From NCBI GenBank assembly GCA_910584795.1, contig CAJUBZ010000001.1, positions 1-46,932 of the forward strand: a DNA stretch of 46,932 nt, in the 5' to 3' direction. Positions 8,500-17,926 of the stretch are shown here, in pieces. Origin of the DNA: an uncultured Eubacterium sp. Its GTDB lineage: Bacteria; Bacillota; Clostridia; Lachnospirales; Lachnospiraceae. Under the pieces are notes generated by a model. It did not search any database. It was not told where the DNA came from and saw only the letters and a list, made by a program, of their open reading frames with translations. The position numbers were made by a program, and so were the translations under genes. The stretch's first letter is position 1, and every line of letters starts with the position of its first letter.

Positions 8500-8542
8500 C
8501 AATGTACATTAATATGAAACTAGAAAGAAAGAAGGAATTACA

Positions 8543-9625
8543 ATGAATTTTAATGTTGCAGTTATTCCCGGCGATGGTATTGGTCCAGAGATAGTCGCAG
8601 AGGCTAGAAAGGTATTAGATGTCGTCGGAAATAAGTTTGGACACAGCTTTAATTACACAGAAGTGGATATGGGTGGCATCTCTATAGATAAACACGGCGT
8701 TCCACTTACAGATGAGGCTCTTGAAACAGCAAAGGCGAATGATGCTGTCCTGCTTGGAGCCGTCGGAGGTGTCGTCGGAAAGGATAGTTGGTATGATTTG
8801 CCACCGAATCTCAGACCGGAAGCTGGGCTGCTTGCAATCAGAAAGGGACTGAACCTTTTTGCAAATTTAAGACCTGCATATCTTTATAAAGAATTAAAAG
8901 ATGCATGCCCATTAAAAGAAGAAGTGGCAGATGCAGGATTTGATATGATTATTGTAAGAGAGCTTACCGGAGGTCTCTACTTTGGAGAAAGAAAGACTGA
9001 GGAAGTAAACGGCGTCCTTACAGCAACAGATACATTGACATATAGTGAAGAAGAGATTCGAAGAATTGCCGTGAAAGCATTTGAAATTGCAATGAAGAGA
9101 CGCAAGGAAGTTATCAGTGTTGATAAATCAAATGTTTTGGACAGTTCAAGACTTTGGGATAAGGTAGTAAATGAAGTAGCAAAGGATTATCCGGAGGTAA
9201 AATTGACACATATGCTTGTAGACAATTGTGCAATGCAGCTGGTAAAAGATCCGGCACAGTTTGATGTAGTTGTTACCGAGAATATGTTTGGTGATATTTT
9301 ATCAGATGAAGCTAGTATGGTAACAGGTTCAATAGGAATGCTCTCATCAGCATCTCTTAGAGAAGATAAGTTTGGTCTCTATGAGCCAAGTCATGGTGCG
9401 GCGCCGGATATTGCAGGACAGAATAAGGCAAATCCTATAGCAACTATCCTTTCCGCAGCAATGATGCTTAGATATTCATTTGATTTAGATAAAGAGGCAG
9501 ACGCAGTGGAAGCGGCTGTAGAGAAAGTATTAGAAGACGGTATCCGTACCATTGATATCATGTCTGACGGAATGACATTGGCAGGATGTAAGGAAATGGG
9601 AGACGAAATCGTTAATCGGATATAG
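8543..9625 (+). CDS. leuB: 3-isopropylmalate dehydrogenase
   Basis: A 360-residue NAD-dependent enzyme oxidising 3-isopropylmalate in leucine synthesis. Visible are the N-terminal IPGDGIGPEIVAEA motif, the substrate-arginine region LRPEAGLLAIRKGLNLFANLRPA (about residue 95, interrupted by usual spacing), the VRELTGGLYFG segment near residue 135, the metal Asp in FGDILSDEAS, and PSHGAAPDIAGQ near residue 283. GAAGGAA precedes the ATG. It heads leuB-ilvD-ilvB, the branched-chain block. leuA, leuC and leuD are not in the window. No T-box core was seen in the 500-nt leader. Confidence 0.96.
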   Translation: MNFNVAVIPGDGIGPEIVAEARKVLDVVGNKFGHSFNYTEVDMGGISIDKHGVPLTDEALETAKANDAVLLGAVGGVVGKDSWYDLPPNLRPEAGLLAIRKGLNLFANLRPAYLYKELKDACPLKEEVADAGFDMIIVRELTGGLYFGERKTEEVNGVLTATDTLTYSEEEIRRIAVKAFEIAMKRRKEVISVDKSNVLDSSRLWDKVVNEVAKDYPEVKLTHMLVDNCAMQLVKDPAQFDVVVTENMFGDILSDEASMVTGSIGMLSSASLREDKFGLYEPSHGAAPDIAGQNKANPIATILSAAMMLRYSFDLDKEADAVEAAVEKVLEDGIRTIDIMSDGMTLAGCKEMGDEIVNRI

Positions 9626-9680
9626 CCTATCAGCAGAAAATCAAGTGAGACCAAAGGTGGATTTGGTTTTATCTGATAGG
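9626..9680 (+). other. Imperfect hairpin in the leuB-ilvD spacer
   Basis: CCTATCAG (9626-9633), directly after the leuB stop, pairs with CTGATAGG (9673-9680). Further interrupted pairing continues inward (AAAATCAA against TTTGGTTTT). No T-run follows. It may be a processing or mRNA-stability structure rather than a terminator. Confidence 0.45.
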
Positions 9681-9720
9681 ATAGCGAAAGAGCTAAGAAT
9701 AGAAGTATGGAGGTAATAAG

Positions 9721-11388
9721 ATGAAAAGTGATTCAGTAAAGACAGGTATACAGCAGGCACCCCACAGATCATTGTTTAATGCTCTTGGGATGACTGAAGA
9801 AGAACTTGCAAAACCATTAGTTGGTATTGTTTGTTCCTATAATGAAATTGTTCCGGGTCATATGAATCTGGACAAAATCGCACAGGCGGTAAAGATGGGT
9901 GTAGCTATGGCCGGTGGTACACCAATCATGTTCCCGGCGATTGCAGTATGTGATGGTATTGCTATGGGACATGAAGGAATGAAATATTCTCTTGTAACAA
10001 GAGATTTGATTGCAGATTCTACAGAATGTATGGCAAAAGCACATCAGTTTGATGCATTAGTTATGATTCCAAACTGTGACAAGAATGTGCCGGGATTATT
10101 GATGGCTGCTGCAAGGGTAAATGTACCTACAGTTTTTGTTTCCGGTGGTCCGATGATGGCAGGTCATGTTATGGGACAAAAGAGAAGTCTTTCTTCTATG
10201 TTTGAGGCAGTAGGAGCAAATGCTGCTGGTAAAATGACATTGGAGCAGGTTAAGGAATTTGAAGAGAAAGTTTGTCCTACATGTGGTTCTTGTTCAGGAA
10301 TGTATACAGCAAACTCTATGAACTGTTTAACAGAAGCTCTTGGAATGGGCTTAAAAGGAAATGGAACGATTCCGGCAGTTTATTCAGAAAGATTAAAACT
10401 TGCAAAACATGCAGGTATGGCGGTTATGGAATTGGTTAAAAAGAATATCCGTCCAAGAGATATTATGACAAAAGAGGCAATTTTAAATGCATTGACAGTA
10501 GATATGGCACTTGGATGTTCAACCAATAGTATGCTTCATTTACCGGCAATTGCACATGAAATAGGATTTGATTTTGATATTGCTATGGCAAACGATATTA
10601 GTGAGAAGACACCAAACTTGTGCCATCTTGCACCGGCAGGTCCAACATATATGGAAGACCTGAATGAAGCAGGTGGTGTATACGCAGTAATGAATCAGTT
10701 AAGCGAGCTTGGCTTATTAAACGAAGACTGTATGACAGTAACAGGTGAGACTATTGGTGAAAACATAAAAGGAAGTGTCAACAGAAATCCTGAGGTTATC
10801 AGACCACTGGATAATCCATACAGTAAGACAGGCGGACTTGCAGTTCTTAAAGGAAATCTTGCACCGGACGGCTCGGTTGTAAAGCGTTCCGCAGTTGCAG
10901 ATTCTATGATGGTGCACGAAGGACCAGCAAGAGTATTTGATTGTGAAGAAGATGCCATTGCTGCAATTAAAGGTGGAAAGATTGTAGATGGTGATGTTGT
11001 TGTTATCAGATATGAAGGACCTAAGGGTGGACCTGGTATGAGAGAGATGCTCAATCCTACATCAGCGATAGCAGGTATGGGACTTGGTGAGACAGTTGCT
11101 TTGATTACTGATGGCAGATTCTCTGGTGCATCCAGAGGAGCATCTATCGGTCATGTTTCACCAGAAGCAGCGGTAGGCGGACCAATCGGTTTAATTGAAG
11201 AAGGAGATATTATTAAAATAAATATTCCTGAAATGACCTTAAATGTAGATGTGTCCGACGATGAAATGGCTAAGAGAAGAAAAGCATGGACACCGAGAGA
11301 ACCAAAGGTTACAACAGGTTATCTGGCAAGATATGCATCTATGGTTACATCAGGTAATAAGGGTGCTACATTAGAGATAAATAAATAA
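9721..11388 (+). CDS. ilvD: Dihydroxy-acid dehydratase
   Basis: A 555-residue Fe-S dehydratase of normal length, forming 2-oxo acids in valine and isoleucine synthesis. Cluster cysteines are visible in IPNCDKNVPG (about residue 122) and CPTCGSCSGMYTANSMNCL (about residue 193). The C-terminal DGRFSGASRG and GPIGLIEEGD motifs are also present. GGAGG lies just upstream of the ATG. It sits between leuB and ilvB, 19 nt before the latter, so an operon is likely. Confidence 0.97.
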   Translation: MKSDSVKTGIQQAPHRSLFNALGMTEEELAKPLVGIVCSYNEIVPGHMNLDKIAQAVKMGVAMAGGTPIMFPAIAVCDGIAMGHEGMKYSLVTRDLIADSTECMAKAHQFDALVMIPNCDKNVPGLLMAAARVNVPTVFVSGGPMMAGHVMGQKRSLSSMFEAVGANAAGKMTLEQVKEFEEKVCPTCGSCSGMYTANSMNCLTEALGMGLKGNGTIPAVYSERLKLAKHAGMAVMELVKKNIRPRDIMTKEAILNALTVDMALGCSTNSMLHLPAIAHEIGFDFDIAMANDISEKTPNLCHLAPAGPTYMEDLNEAGGVYAVMNQLSELGLLNEDCMTVTGETIGENIKGSVNRNPEVIRPLDNPYSKTGGLAVLKGNLAPDGSVVKRSAVADSMMVHEGPARVFDCEEDAIAAIKGGKIVDGDVVVIRYEGPKGGPGMREMLNPTSAIAGMGLGETVALITDGRFSGASRGASIGHVSPEAAVGGPIGLIEEGDIIKINIPEMTLNVDVSDDEMAKRRKAWTPREPKVTTGYLARYASMVTSGNKGATLEINK

Positions 11389-11406
11389 TAGAAGAGAGGG
11401 AACGAT

Positions 11407-13098
11407 ATGATTTTAAACGGATCACAGATAGTTATGGAATGTTTAAAAGAACAGGGTGTTGATACAGTATTTGGATATCCCGGAGGAACTATCTTAAATA
11501 TTTATGACGAATTATATAAAAATTCAGACGCTATAACACATATCCTTGTTTCGCATGAGCAGGGAGCGGCACATGCGGCCGATGGTTATGCACGTTCTAC
11601 AGGTAAGGTTGGAGTTTGTATGGCGACATCAGGACCTGGTGCTACAAACCTTGTAACAGGTATTGCTACAGCATATATGGATTCTGTTCCGGTTGTTGCA
11701 ATTACAGCGAATGTTGCAAAATCAGGACTTGGAAAAGATTCATTTCAGGAAATTGACATTGTAGGTGCAACAATGCCGATTACAAAGCATAATTTTATTG
11801 TAAAAGAGATTGAGGACCTTGCACCAACAATTAGGAAAGCGTTTAAGATTGCTAAGAGTGGAAGACCTGGACCGGTATTAGTAGATATTACAAAAGATGT
11901 TACAGCAAATAAGATAGAGTTTACGTCTGAGAAACCTGAGGAAGTTAAGAGATATTCTGCAGACATTACAGAGGATGATATCAATACAGTAGCAGAAATG
12001 ATTGATGCATCAAAGAAACCATTTATTTTAGTAGGCGGTGGTGCTGTAATTTCAGAGGCACATGAAGAGGTTAGAGAGTTTGCAGAATTAGTTGATGCAC
12101 CGGTTTGTGATTCATTGATGGGAAAAGGCTCTGTTGAGGGAACAAATCCGAGATATACAGGTATGATTGGTATGCATGGTACAAAAACGTCAAACTTTGG
12201 TGTGACAGAGTGCGATTTATTAATTGTACTTGGTGCAAGATTCAGCGACAGAGTTATCGGTAATGCAAAGGCATTTGCAAAAAATGCAAGTATCGTACAT
12301 ATTGATGTAGATCCATCAGAAATTAATAAGAACGTTAAGGCTGATGCAAGTATTATCGGTGATATTAAAGAAGTTTTAACTAGACTAAATAAAAAAATAA
12401 ATAAACAGGATAACAATGAGTGGATGGCTCATATTCAGGAGATGAAAGCACAATATCCTTTAGACCTAGACCAGTCAAAAATTACAGGTCCGGCAGTTAT
12501 TAATTCTGTTTATGAGATTACTAAGGGGGCGGCAATTATCACTACTGATGTAGGACAGCATCAGATGTGGGCTGCACAGTTTTATAATTACAGCAGACCA
12601 AGACAGCTGATTACATCCGGTGGTCTTGGAACTATGGGATATGGCGTAGGTGCATGTATTGGTTCTAAGATGGGAAACAAGGATAAGATTTGTATCAATA
12701 TTGCAGGTGATGGATGTTTCCGTATGAATATGAATGAGATTGCCACAGCAACAAGATATAACATTCCAATTATTCAGATTGTTATTAATAATCATGTGCT
12801 AGGTATGGTTAGACAGTGGCAGACATTGTTCTATGGAAAGAGATATTCTAATACAGTTTTAAATGATGCTGTAGATTTTGTTAAGATTGCTGAAGGTATG
12901 GGAGCAAAAGCTTACCGTGCCACTACAATAGATGAATTTGAGGAAGCACTGAAGGATGCTGTTAAAATGAACATTCCATGTGTGATTGAAGCACAGATTG
13001 ATGAAGATGATAAGGTATTCCCAATGGTTCCTGCAAATACAGCTATCAGCGAGGCATTCTCAGCAGAAGATTTAGCTGAAAAAGGGTACGATTGTTAG
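11407..13098 (+). CDS. ilvB: Acetolactate synthase, large (catalytic) subunit
   Basis: A 563-residue thiamine-diphosphate enzyme that condenses pyruvate to acetolactate (or with 2-oxobutyrate). The TPP glutamate region VFGYPGG...HEQGAAHAADGYAR is near residues 20-65. The FAD/domain-2 stretch follows, and the TPP/Mg motif GDGCFRMNMNE-(25)-NNHVLGMVRQW lies near residue 437. Biosynthetic-type length supports ilvB over a catabolic ALS. No ilvN-type regulatory subunit follows; serC comes next after 61 nt. The small subunit is therefore either elsewhere or absent. Confidence 0.95.
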   Translation: MILNGSQIVMECLKEQGVDTVFGYPGGTILNIYDELYKNSDAITHILVSHEQGAAHAADGYARSTGKVGVCMATSGPGATNLVTGIATAYMDSVPVVAITANVAKSGLGKDSFQEIDIVGATMPITKHNFIVKEIEDLAPTIRKAFKIAKSGRPGPVLVDITKDVTANKIEFTSEKPEEVKRYSADITEDDINTVAEMIDASKKPFILVGGGAVISEAHEEVREFAELVDAPVCDSLMGKGSVEGTNPRYTGMIGMHGTKTSNFGVTECDLLIVLGARFSDRVIGNAKAFAKNASIVHIDVDPSEINKNVKADASIIGDIKEVLTRLNKKINKQDNNEWMAHIQEMKAQYPLDLDQSKITGPAVINSVYEITKGAAIITTDVGQHQMWAAQFYNYSRPRQLITSGGLGTMGYGVGACIGSKMGNKDKICINIAGDGCFRMNMNEIATATRYNIPIIQIVINNHVLGMVRQWQTLFYGKRYSNTVLNDAVDFVKIAEGMGAKAYRATTIDEFEEALKDAVKMNIPCVIEAQIDEDDKVFPMVPANTAISEAFSAEDLAEKGYDC

Positions 13099-13159
13099 TA
13101 TACATAGAAATATTAGCAGTCAGCTAAGAGATAAAACATAAAAGTGGAGGTATTATAAA

Positions 13160-14242
13160 ATGGCTAGAGTATACAATTTCTCAGCAGGTCCGGCAGTATT
13201 ACCGGAAGAAGTATTAAAAGAGGCAGCAGAAGAAATGCTTGATTACAAGGGTACAGGAATGAGCGTAATGGAAATGAGCCATCGTTCCAAAGCATTTCAG
13301 CAGATAATTGATGAGGCAGAACAGGATATTAGAGATTTGATGAACATTCCTGATAATTACAAAGTATTATTTCTTCAGGGAGGTGCTTCACAGCAGTTTG
13401 CTGCAGTGCCAATGAATCTTAAGAAAAATGGAAAGGCTGCTTACATTGTTACAGGTCAGTGGGCAAAGAAGGCTGCAGCTGAAGCAGAAAAGTATGTAGA
13501 AGTACAGAGAGTTGCTTCATCAGCAGATAAGACTTTCTCATATATTCCGGATTGCTCCGATTTAGATATTGATGATGATGTAGATTATGTATATATTTGT
13601 GAAAACAACACAATTTATGGAACGAAATATCATACATTACCAAATACAAAGGGACATACATTAGTAGCAGATGTTTCATCATGTTTCTTATCAGAACCTG
13701 TTGATGTTGAAAAGTACGGCGTAATTTACGGTGGTGTTCAGAAAAATATCGGACCAGCCGGTGTGGTAATTGCAATCATTAGAGAAGATTTAATTCCGGA
13801 AGAAGTAGATACTACAGTACCTACAATGCTTGCATGGAAAACACAGGCAGATGCAGATTCTCTTTATAATACACCTCCATGTTATGGTATTTATATTTGT
13901 GGAAAAGTATTTAAGTGGATTAAGAAAATGGGTGGTCTTGACGCGATGAAGAAGCATAACGAAGAAAAAGCTCAGATTCTTTATGATTTCTTAGATAACA
14001 GTAAGTTATTTAAAGGAACAGTTGTTAAGGAAGACCGTTCACTTATGAATGTACCATTTGTAACAGGTAATGAAGAATTAGATGCAAAGTTTGTTGCAGA
14101 GGCAAAGGCTGCAGGACTTGAGAACTTGAAAGGTCATAGAACTGTTGGCGGTATGAGAGCCAGCATCTACAATGCTATGCCAATCGAGGGTGTAAAAGCA
14201 TTGGTTGAATTTATGGAGAAGTTCGAAAAGGAGTGTATGTAA
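13160..14242 (+). CDS. serC: Phosphoserine aminotransferase
   Basis: A 360-residue PLP enzyme that makes 3-phosphoserine from 3-phosphohydroxypyruvate and glutamate. It begins ARVYNFSAGPAVLPEEVL as the family does. The PLP lysine sits in GGVQKNIGPAGV near residue 197, and the C-terminal GHRTVGGMRASIYNAM motif is intact. GTGGAGG precedes the start. It is followed after 1 nt by serA, so the two are translationally close. The pair makes serine for glyA. The assignment is firm. Confidence 0.97.
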   Translation: MARVYNFSAGPAVLPEEVLKEAAEEMLDYKGTGMSVMEMSHRSKAFQQIIDEAEQDIRDLMNIPDNYKVLFLQGGASQQFAAVPMNLKKNGKAAYIVTGQWAKKAAAEAEKYVEVQRVASSADKTFSYIPDCSDLDIDDDVDYVYICENNTIYGTKYHTLPNTKGHTLVADVSSCFLSEPVDVEKYGVIYGGVQKNIGPAGVVIAIIREDLIPEEVDTTVPTMLAWKTQADADSLYNTPPCYGIYICGKVFKWIKKMGGLDAMKKHNEEKAQILYDFLDNSKLFKGTVVKEDRSLMNVPFVTGNEELDAKFVAEAKAAGLENLKGHRTVGGMRASIYNAMPIEGVKALVEFMEKFEKECM

Positions 14243-14243
14243 A

Positions 14244-15407
14244 ATGACAAAAGTAAATTGCTTAAATCCTATTTCAAATTTAGGACTGGACAGATTAAAT
14301 GATAATTATGAAATGACAGAAGATTTTGCAGAGGCAGATGTAGCTTTAGTTCGAAGTGCATCTATGCATGATATGGATTTGCCGGACAGTTTAATGGCAG
14401 TAGCCAGAGCCGGTGCCGGAGTAAATAATATTCCATTGGATAAATGTGCAGAGAAAGGTGTTGTAGTATTTAACACACCAGGCGCAAATGCCAACGGTGT
14501 TAAGGAATTGGTTCTTTGCGGAATGCTTCTTGCATCAAGAGATATTATTGGTGGAAATCAGTGGGTAGCCGACAATAAGGCAGATGAAAACATCAATAAG
14601 ACAATGGAAAAGGCAAAGAAAAACTTTGCCGGAAATGAATTAAAGGGAAAGAAACTTGGTGTTATTGGTCTTGGAGCTATCGGAAGATTAGTAGCAAATA
14701 TTGGTGTTTCTATGGGAATGGAAGTATATGGTACGGACCCATATCTTTCTGTAGAAGGTGCTTTAAGCATTAAGAGAACAGTTCATATTGTAAAGACAAG
14801 AGAAGAAATCTTTAAGGAATGTGATTTTATTACAGTGCATACACCATTGGTTGATGACACAAAGGAAATGATTAACAAAGATACTATGGCTATGATGAAA
14901 GATGGCGTAGTTATCTTGAATTTTGCAAGAGATTTACTTGTTTGTGATGATGATATGGCAGAGGCTTTAAAGAGTGGTAAGGTTAAGAAATATGTAACAG
15001 ATTTCCCTAACGCAAAGACCGCCAATATGGAAGGTGTTATTGCTACACCACATCTTGGTGCTTCTACCGAGGAATCAGAAGATAACTGTGCAATTATGGC
15101 AGTTGACCAGATTATGGATTTTGTTGAAAATGGTAATATTGTGAATTCAGTAAACTATCCGGCTGCAACACTTGGTGTCTGCGATAAGGCAGGACGTGTT
15201 ACAATTTGTCATAAGAATGAGCCAAGTATGATTAGTCAGCTTACATCTGCAGTAGCATCAGAAGGTGTAAATGTTGCAGATATGGTTGATAAGTCAAGAG
15301 GTGACTTTGCATATGCAATTATGGATTTAGATCATGAGACATCAGAGGCATTAGTTGAAAAGTTAAATGCTGTAGATGGTGTTATTAAAGTAAGAGTAGT
15401 GAAATAA
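14244..15407 (+). CDS. serA: D-3-phosphoglycerate dehydrogenase
   Basis: A 387-residue NAD-dependent enzyme catalysing the first step of serine synthesis. The Rossmann motif GKKLGVIGLGAIGRLVANIG lies near residue 140. The catalytic Arg is in ILNFARDLLV, Glu in the ANMEGVIATPHLG region, and His in TPHLG. A C-terminal ACT domain (about 320-387) suggests serine feedback control. The ATG at 14244 gives MTKVNCLNPIS, one nt after the serC stop; a start at 14205 would overlap serC. AAGGAG inside the end of serC is the likely ribosome binding site. Confidence 0.95.
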   Translation: MTKVNCLNPISNLGLDRLNDNYEMTEDFAEADVALVRSASMHDMDLPDSLMAVARAGAGVNNIPLDKCAEKGVVVFNTPGANANGVKELVLCGMLLASRDIIGGNQWVADNKADENINKTMEKAKKNFAGNELKGKKLGVIGLGAIGRLVANIGVSMGMEVYGTDPYLSVEGALSIKRTVHIVKTREEIFKECDFITVHTPLVDDTKEMINKDTMAMMKDGVVILNFARDLLVCDDDMAEALKSGKVKKYVTDFPNAKTANMEGVIATPHLGASTEESEDNCAIMAVDQIMDFVENGNIVNSVNYPAATLGVCDKAGRVTICHKNEPSMISQLTSAVASEGVNVADMVDKSRGDFAYAIMDLDHETSEALVEKLNAVDGVIKVRVVK

Positions 15408-15523
15408 TCCCCGTGAACAATGAGAAAAATAACCATGTTTATATGGTAATTTGATGAATGTCGCGAGGGTCACATGCCTGTCGTTTATAATGGGTATGAG
15501 ATTTCTGAAAGTTGAGCTATAAT

Positions 15524-15556
15524 AATGGGGCTGTTAATGTATAATAGCCCCATTTC
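15524..15556 (+). terminator. Intrinsic terminator after serC-serA
   Basis: ATGGGGCT (15525-15532) pairs with AGCCCCAT (15546-15553), with additional TTA/TAA pairing in the loop and TTTCTT following. A TATAAT at 15518-15523 directly abuts the hairpin and could be a promoter for the channel gene, so a leader role cannot be excluded. Confidence 0.7.
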
Positions 15557-15587
15557 TTATATATTAAATTGTTAAATGGAGAAGCAT

Positions 15588-16472
15588 ATGAAATTTTTGT
15601 TAGCAAGTAATGTATCAGAAGAAGTAGAATCAGGCTTAAATCAATTAAATAAAGAGGTAAGTGCATTAACAGGAACGTTGGATAAGATGGTGGACAAACT
15701 AATTGATTTTGGATGGCATCTTTTGATTGCAATTGTGATTTTTGCAGTTGGAAAGGTTGTTATCCGGTTAATAAGAAAATTAGTAAAGAACATATTTAAA
15801 AAATCTAATGCAGATGAAGGTGTGGTAAAGTTTGTAGATTCTCTTGTGAAATTTGTGGGGTATGTTATTGTGCTGATTATTATTTGTAGTGAAATTGGCA
15901 TAGAAACCACATCTTTTATTACACTACTTGGAACAGCCGGCTTGTCGATTGGTCTGGCATTACAGGGCAGTCTTTCTAATTTTGCAGGCGGGGTGTTAAT
16001 ATTGTTGTCAAAACCTTTTATAATAGGGGATTATGTGATGATAAACGGTGAAGAAGGGACCGTAACAAAGATAGATATTGTTTATACTACATTGGTAAAA
16101 GCGGACAACAGAGTGATAAAATGTCCAAATGGTGAAGTGGCAAATAATACGATTATCAATTATACAAATCAGGATGGGCGAAGAGTGGATGTAAAGTTTT
16201 CTATTCACTATGATGCGGACATTCAACAGGCAAAAGATATTGTAAAACAGGTGATTGAAAATTCGCCATATACATTAAAGGATAAACCAAATGATGTGGT
16301 TGTAATGTTATTAGATGAAAGTGGTGTGAATCTTGAAACAAGAGCATGGGTAGAGCCAAAAGATTATTGGGATGCGTACTTTTATCTGAATGAACATATC
16401 AAGAATGAATTAGAAAAAAATGATATTATTATTCCATATAACCAATTGGAAGTACATGTGAATAGTAATTAA
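15588..16472 (+). CDS. MscS family small-conductance mechanosensitive channel
   Basis: A 294-residue membrane channel of the MscS family that opens under membrane tension to relieve osmotic stress. An amphipathic N-terminus is followed by about three transmembrane helices (about residues 38-60, 80-105, 108-135). The pore helix LGTAGLSIGLALQGSLSNFAGGV (broken by normal spacing) is well conserved. A beta domain with FIIGDYVMINGEEGTV and an alpha/beta C-terminal domain follow. GGAG at 15577-15580 fits the ATG at 15588; an in-frame ATG at 15576 overlaps that site. It starts a run ending at proA. Confidence 0.92.
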   Translation: MKFLLASNVSEEVESGLNQLNKEVSALTGTLDKMVDKLIDFGWHLLIAIVIFAVGKVVIRLIRKLVKNIFKKSNADEGVVKFVDSLVKFVGYVIVLIIICSEIGIETTSFITLLGTAGLSIGLALQGSLSNFAGGVLILLSKPFIIGDYVMINGEEGTVTKIDIVYTTLVKADNRVIKCPNGEVANNTIINYTNQDGRRVDVKFSIHYDADIQQAKDIVKQVIENSPYTLKDKPNDVVVMLLDESGVNLETRAWVEPKDYWDAYFYLNEHIKNELEKNDIIIPYNQLEVHVNSN

Positions 16473-16519
16473 TATGATACAGGAATTGAAAGTAATAGCG
16501 TATAAAGAGAGGGTTTGTA

Positions 16520-16921
16520 ATGATAGGGATTGTATGTTTAGATCAAAAAAATGGAATGTATTTTAATGAAAGAAGACAGAGCAGAGATCAATATGTAATC
16601 AGAGATATTGTAGACATGACAAAAGAAGCAGTTCTTCATATAAATTCTTATTCGGAGGAGTTATTTGAAAATCGAATTGTAGAGTATGTAATTTCAGATG
16701 ATTATTTTAGTGATGCCAAAGATGGAGAGTACTGCTTTGTAGAAAATCATATTTTGGATCAGAGTGAAATGGAGAAATTGATTGTATATCGGTGGGATAA
16801 AGTTTATCCATCTGATCACAGATTGGACCTTAGCGGGTGGAAATTAACCGGGACATTAGAATTTATGGGATATTCACATGATAAGATTGTTAAAGAGATA
16901 TATGAGAGAAATGAGAAATAA
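16520..16921 (+). CDS. Conserved hypothetical protein (Lachnospiraceae)
   Basis: A 133-residue soluble protein beginning MIGIVCLDQKNGMYFNERRQSRD. Related proteins with this N-terminal pattern and a C-terminal RWDKVYPSDHRLD segment are familiar from Lachnospiraceae genomes, where some carry an unsupported 'ribonuclease Z' label. No HxHxDH metal-site motif is present, so I reject that function. AGAGAGG precedes the ATG. Its end overlaps the start of the next gene, implying co-transcription. Function unknown. Confidence 0.6.
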   Translation: MIGIVCLDQKNGMYFNERRQSRDQYVIRDIVDMTKEAVLHINSYSEELFENRIVEYVISDDYFSDAKDGEYCFVENHILDQSEMEKLIVYRWDKVYPSDHRLDLSGWKLTGTLEFMGYSHDKIVKEIYERNEK

Positions 16922-17912
16922 CTTCTGTCAGCACAGAAAGCATAGCAAGAGATACAAAAAATATTTCAGTTTAATATTACCATTGTTTATGGTGGTATTA
17001 TTGTTCGGATGTGCAAATGATGCAGCGCAAATAAAACATCAGGAAACAGATTATGTTAATGTGTCTGCTGGAATAAAAGAAAAAAGTATAGAACATAAAA
17101 CGGAGAATAATGACATTCATTTGAATGAAATTTCTGAATATCATAATGAACCATATGTAACGATCAATAACAACGAGCCTTCCTTTTCAAAAACTGAAAT
17201 AACAGAGGAGTCCTTTGAAAGTTACAGCAAACTGGATTCTTTTGGACGTTGTGGTGTGGCTTTGGCTTGTGTCGGAAAAGACATTATGCCAAAAGAAAAA
17301 AGAGGAAATATCGGCATGGTAAAACCTACAGGGTGGCAAAACGTTAAGTACGAGTTTATAGATGGAAAGTACTTGTATAACAGATGTCATTTGATTGGCT
17401 ACCAGCTCACAGGAGAAAATGCCAATGAAAGAAATTTAATTACAGGAACCAGATATATGAATGTAGATGGGATGCTGCCTTTTGAAGATATGGTAGCGGA
17501 CTATGTAAAGGAAACAGATAATCATGTGCTTTACAGAGTAACTCCTGTGTATGAGGCAAAGAATTTAGTTGCCAGTGGTGTTCAGATGGAAGGATATTCT
17601 GTGGAAGATAAAGGCAGGGGAATATCATTTAATATATATTGCTACAATGCACAGCCCGGGGTGAAAATTGACTATAGAACAGGAAATAGCAGAGCTGTTG
17701 GAAAAGTAGACGAAGAAACAATCCCAAAGGAGAAGACAGGTTCTTTTTCTTCTGCTACACAATATGTATTAAATTTAAATACTCACAAATTTCATATGTT
17801 GGATTGTGTAAGTGTGAAAGGGATGAGTGAAACGAATAAAGGAACATATACAGGGAATAGAGATGATTTAATTGATCAGGGATATGAACCTTGTGGGAAG
17901 TGTAAGCCATAA
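16902..17912 (+). CDS. Lipoprotein with DNA/RNA non-specific endonuclease domain
   Basis: About 336 residues from ATG 16902 (16878 and 16911 are alternatives; the start overlaps the previous gene). A basic N-terminus and hydrophobic segment end in LLFGC, a lipobox, so it is probably a lipid-anchored extracellular protein. The nuclease domain (about residues 95-230) belongs to the NucA/EndA-like beta-beta-alpha-metal type. Its catalytic region is NRCHLIGYQLTGENANERN, with His as general base and Asn for metal. The C-terminal tail has HMLDCVSVK...GYEPCGKCKP, a probable metal-binding cysteine module. Likely roles are DNA degradation for nutrients or DNA uptake. It is 14 nt ahead of proA. Confidence 0.85.
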   Translation: MREMRNNFCQHRKHSKRYKKYFSLILPLFMVVLLFGCANDAAQIKHQETDYVNVSAGIKEKSIEHKTENNDIHLNEISEYHNEPYVTINNNEPSFSKTEITEESFESYSKLDSFGRCGVALACVGKDIMPKEKRGNIGMVKPTGWQNVKYEFIDGKYLYNRCHLIGYQLTGENANERNLITGTRYMNVDGMLPFEDMVADYVKETDNHVLYRVTPVYEAKNLVASGVQMEGYSVEDKGRGISFNIYCYNAQPGVKIDYRTGNSRAVGKVDEETIPKEKTGSFSSATQYVLNLNTHKFHMLDCVSVKGMSETNKGTYTGNRDDLIDQGYEPCGKCKP

Positions 17913-17926
17913 AAAGGAGGAGAAAA

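Noticed and set aside
8028..8542. T-box or leader-peptide attenuator before leuB
   Set aside because: No T-box core (GGGTGGNACCGCG) or run of Leu codons was found; the region is filled by a terminator and two structured repeats.
11407..13098. Catabolic acetolactate synthase (AlsS)
   Set aside because: Position in a leuB-ilvD-ilvB run and sequence motifs fit the biosynthetic enzyme; no acetolactate decarboxylase gene is nearby.
16520..16921. Ribonuclease Z annotation
   Set aside because: No metallo-beta-lactamase HxHxDH motif and far too short; the label for similar proteins appears to be propagated error.
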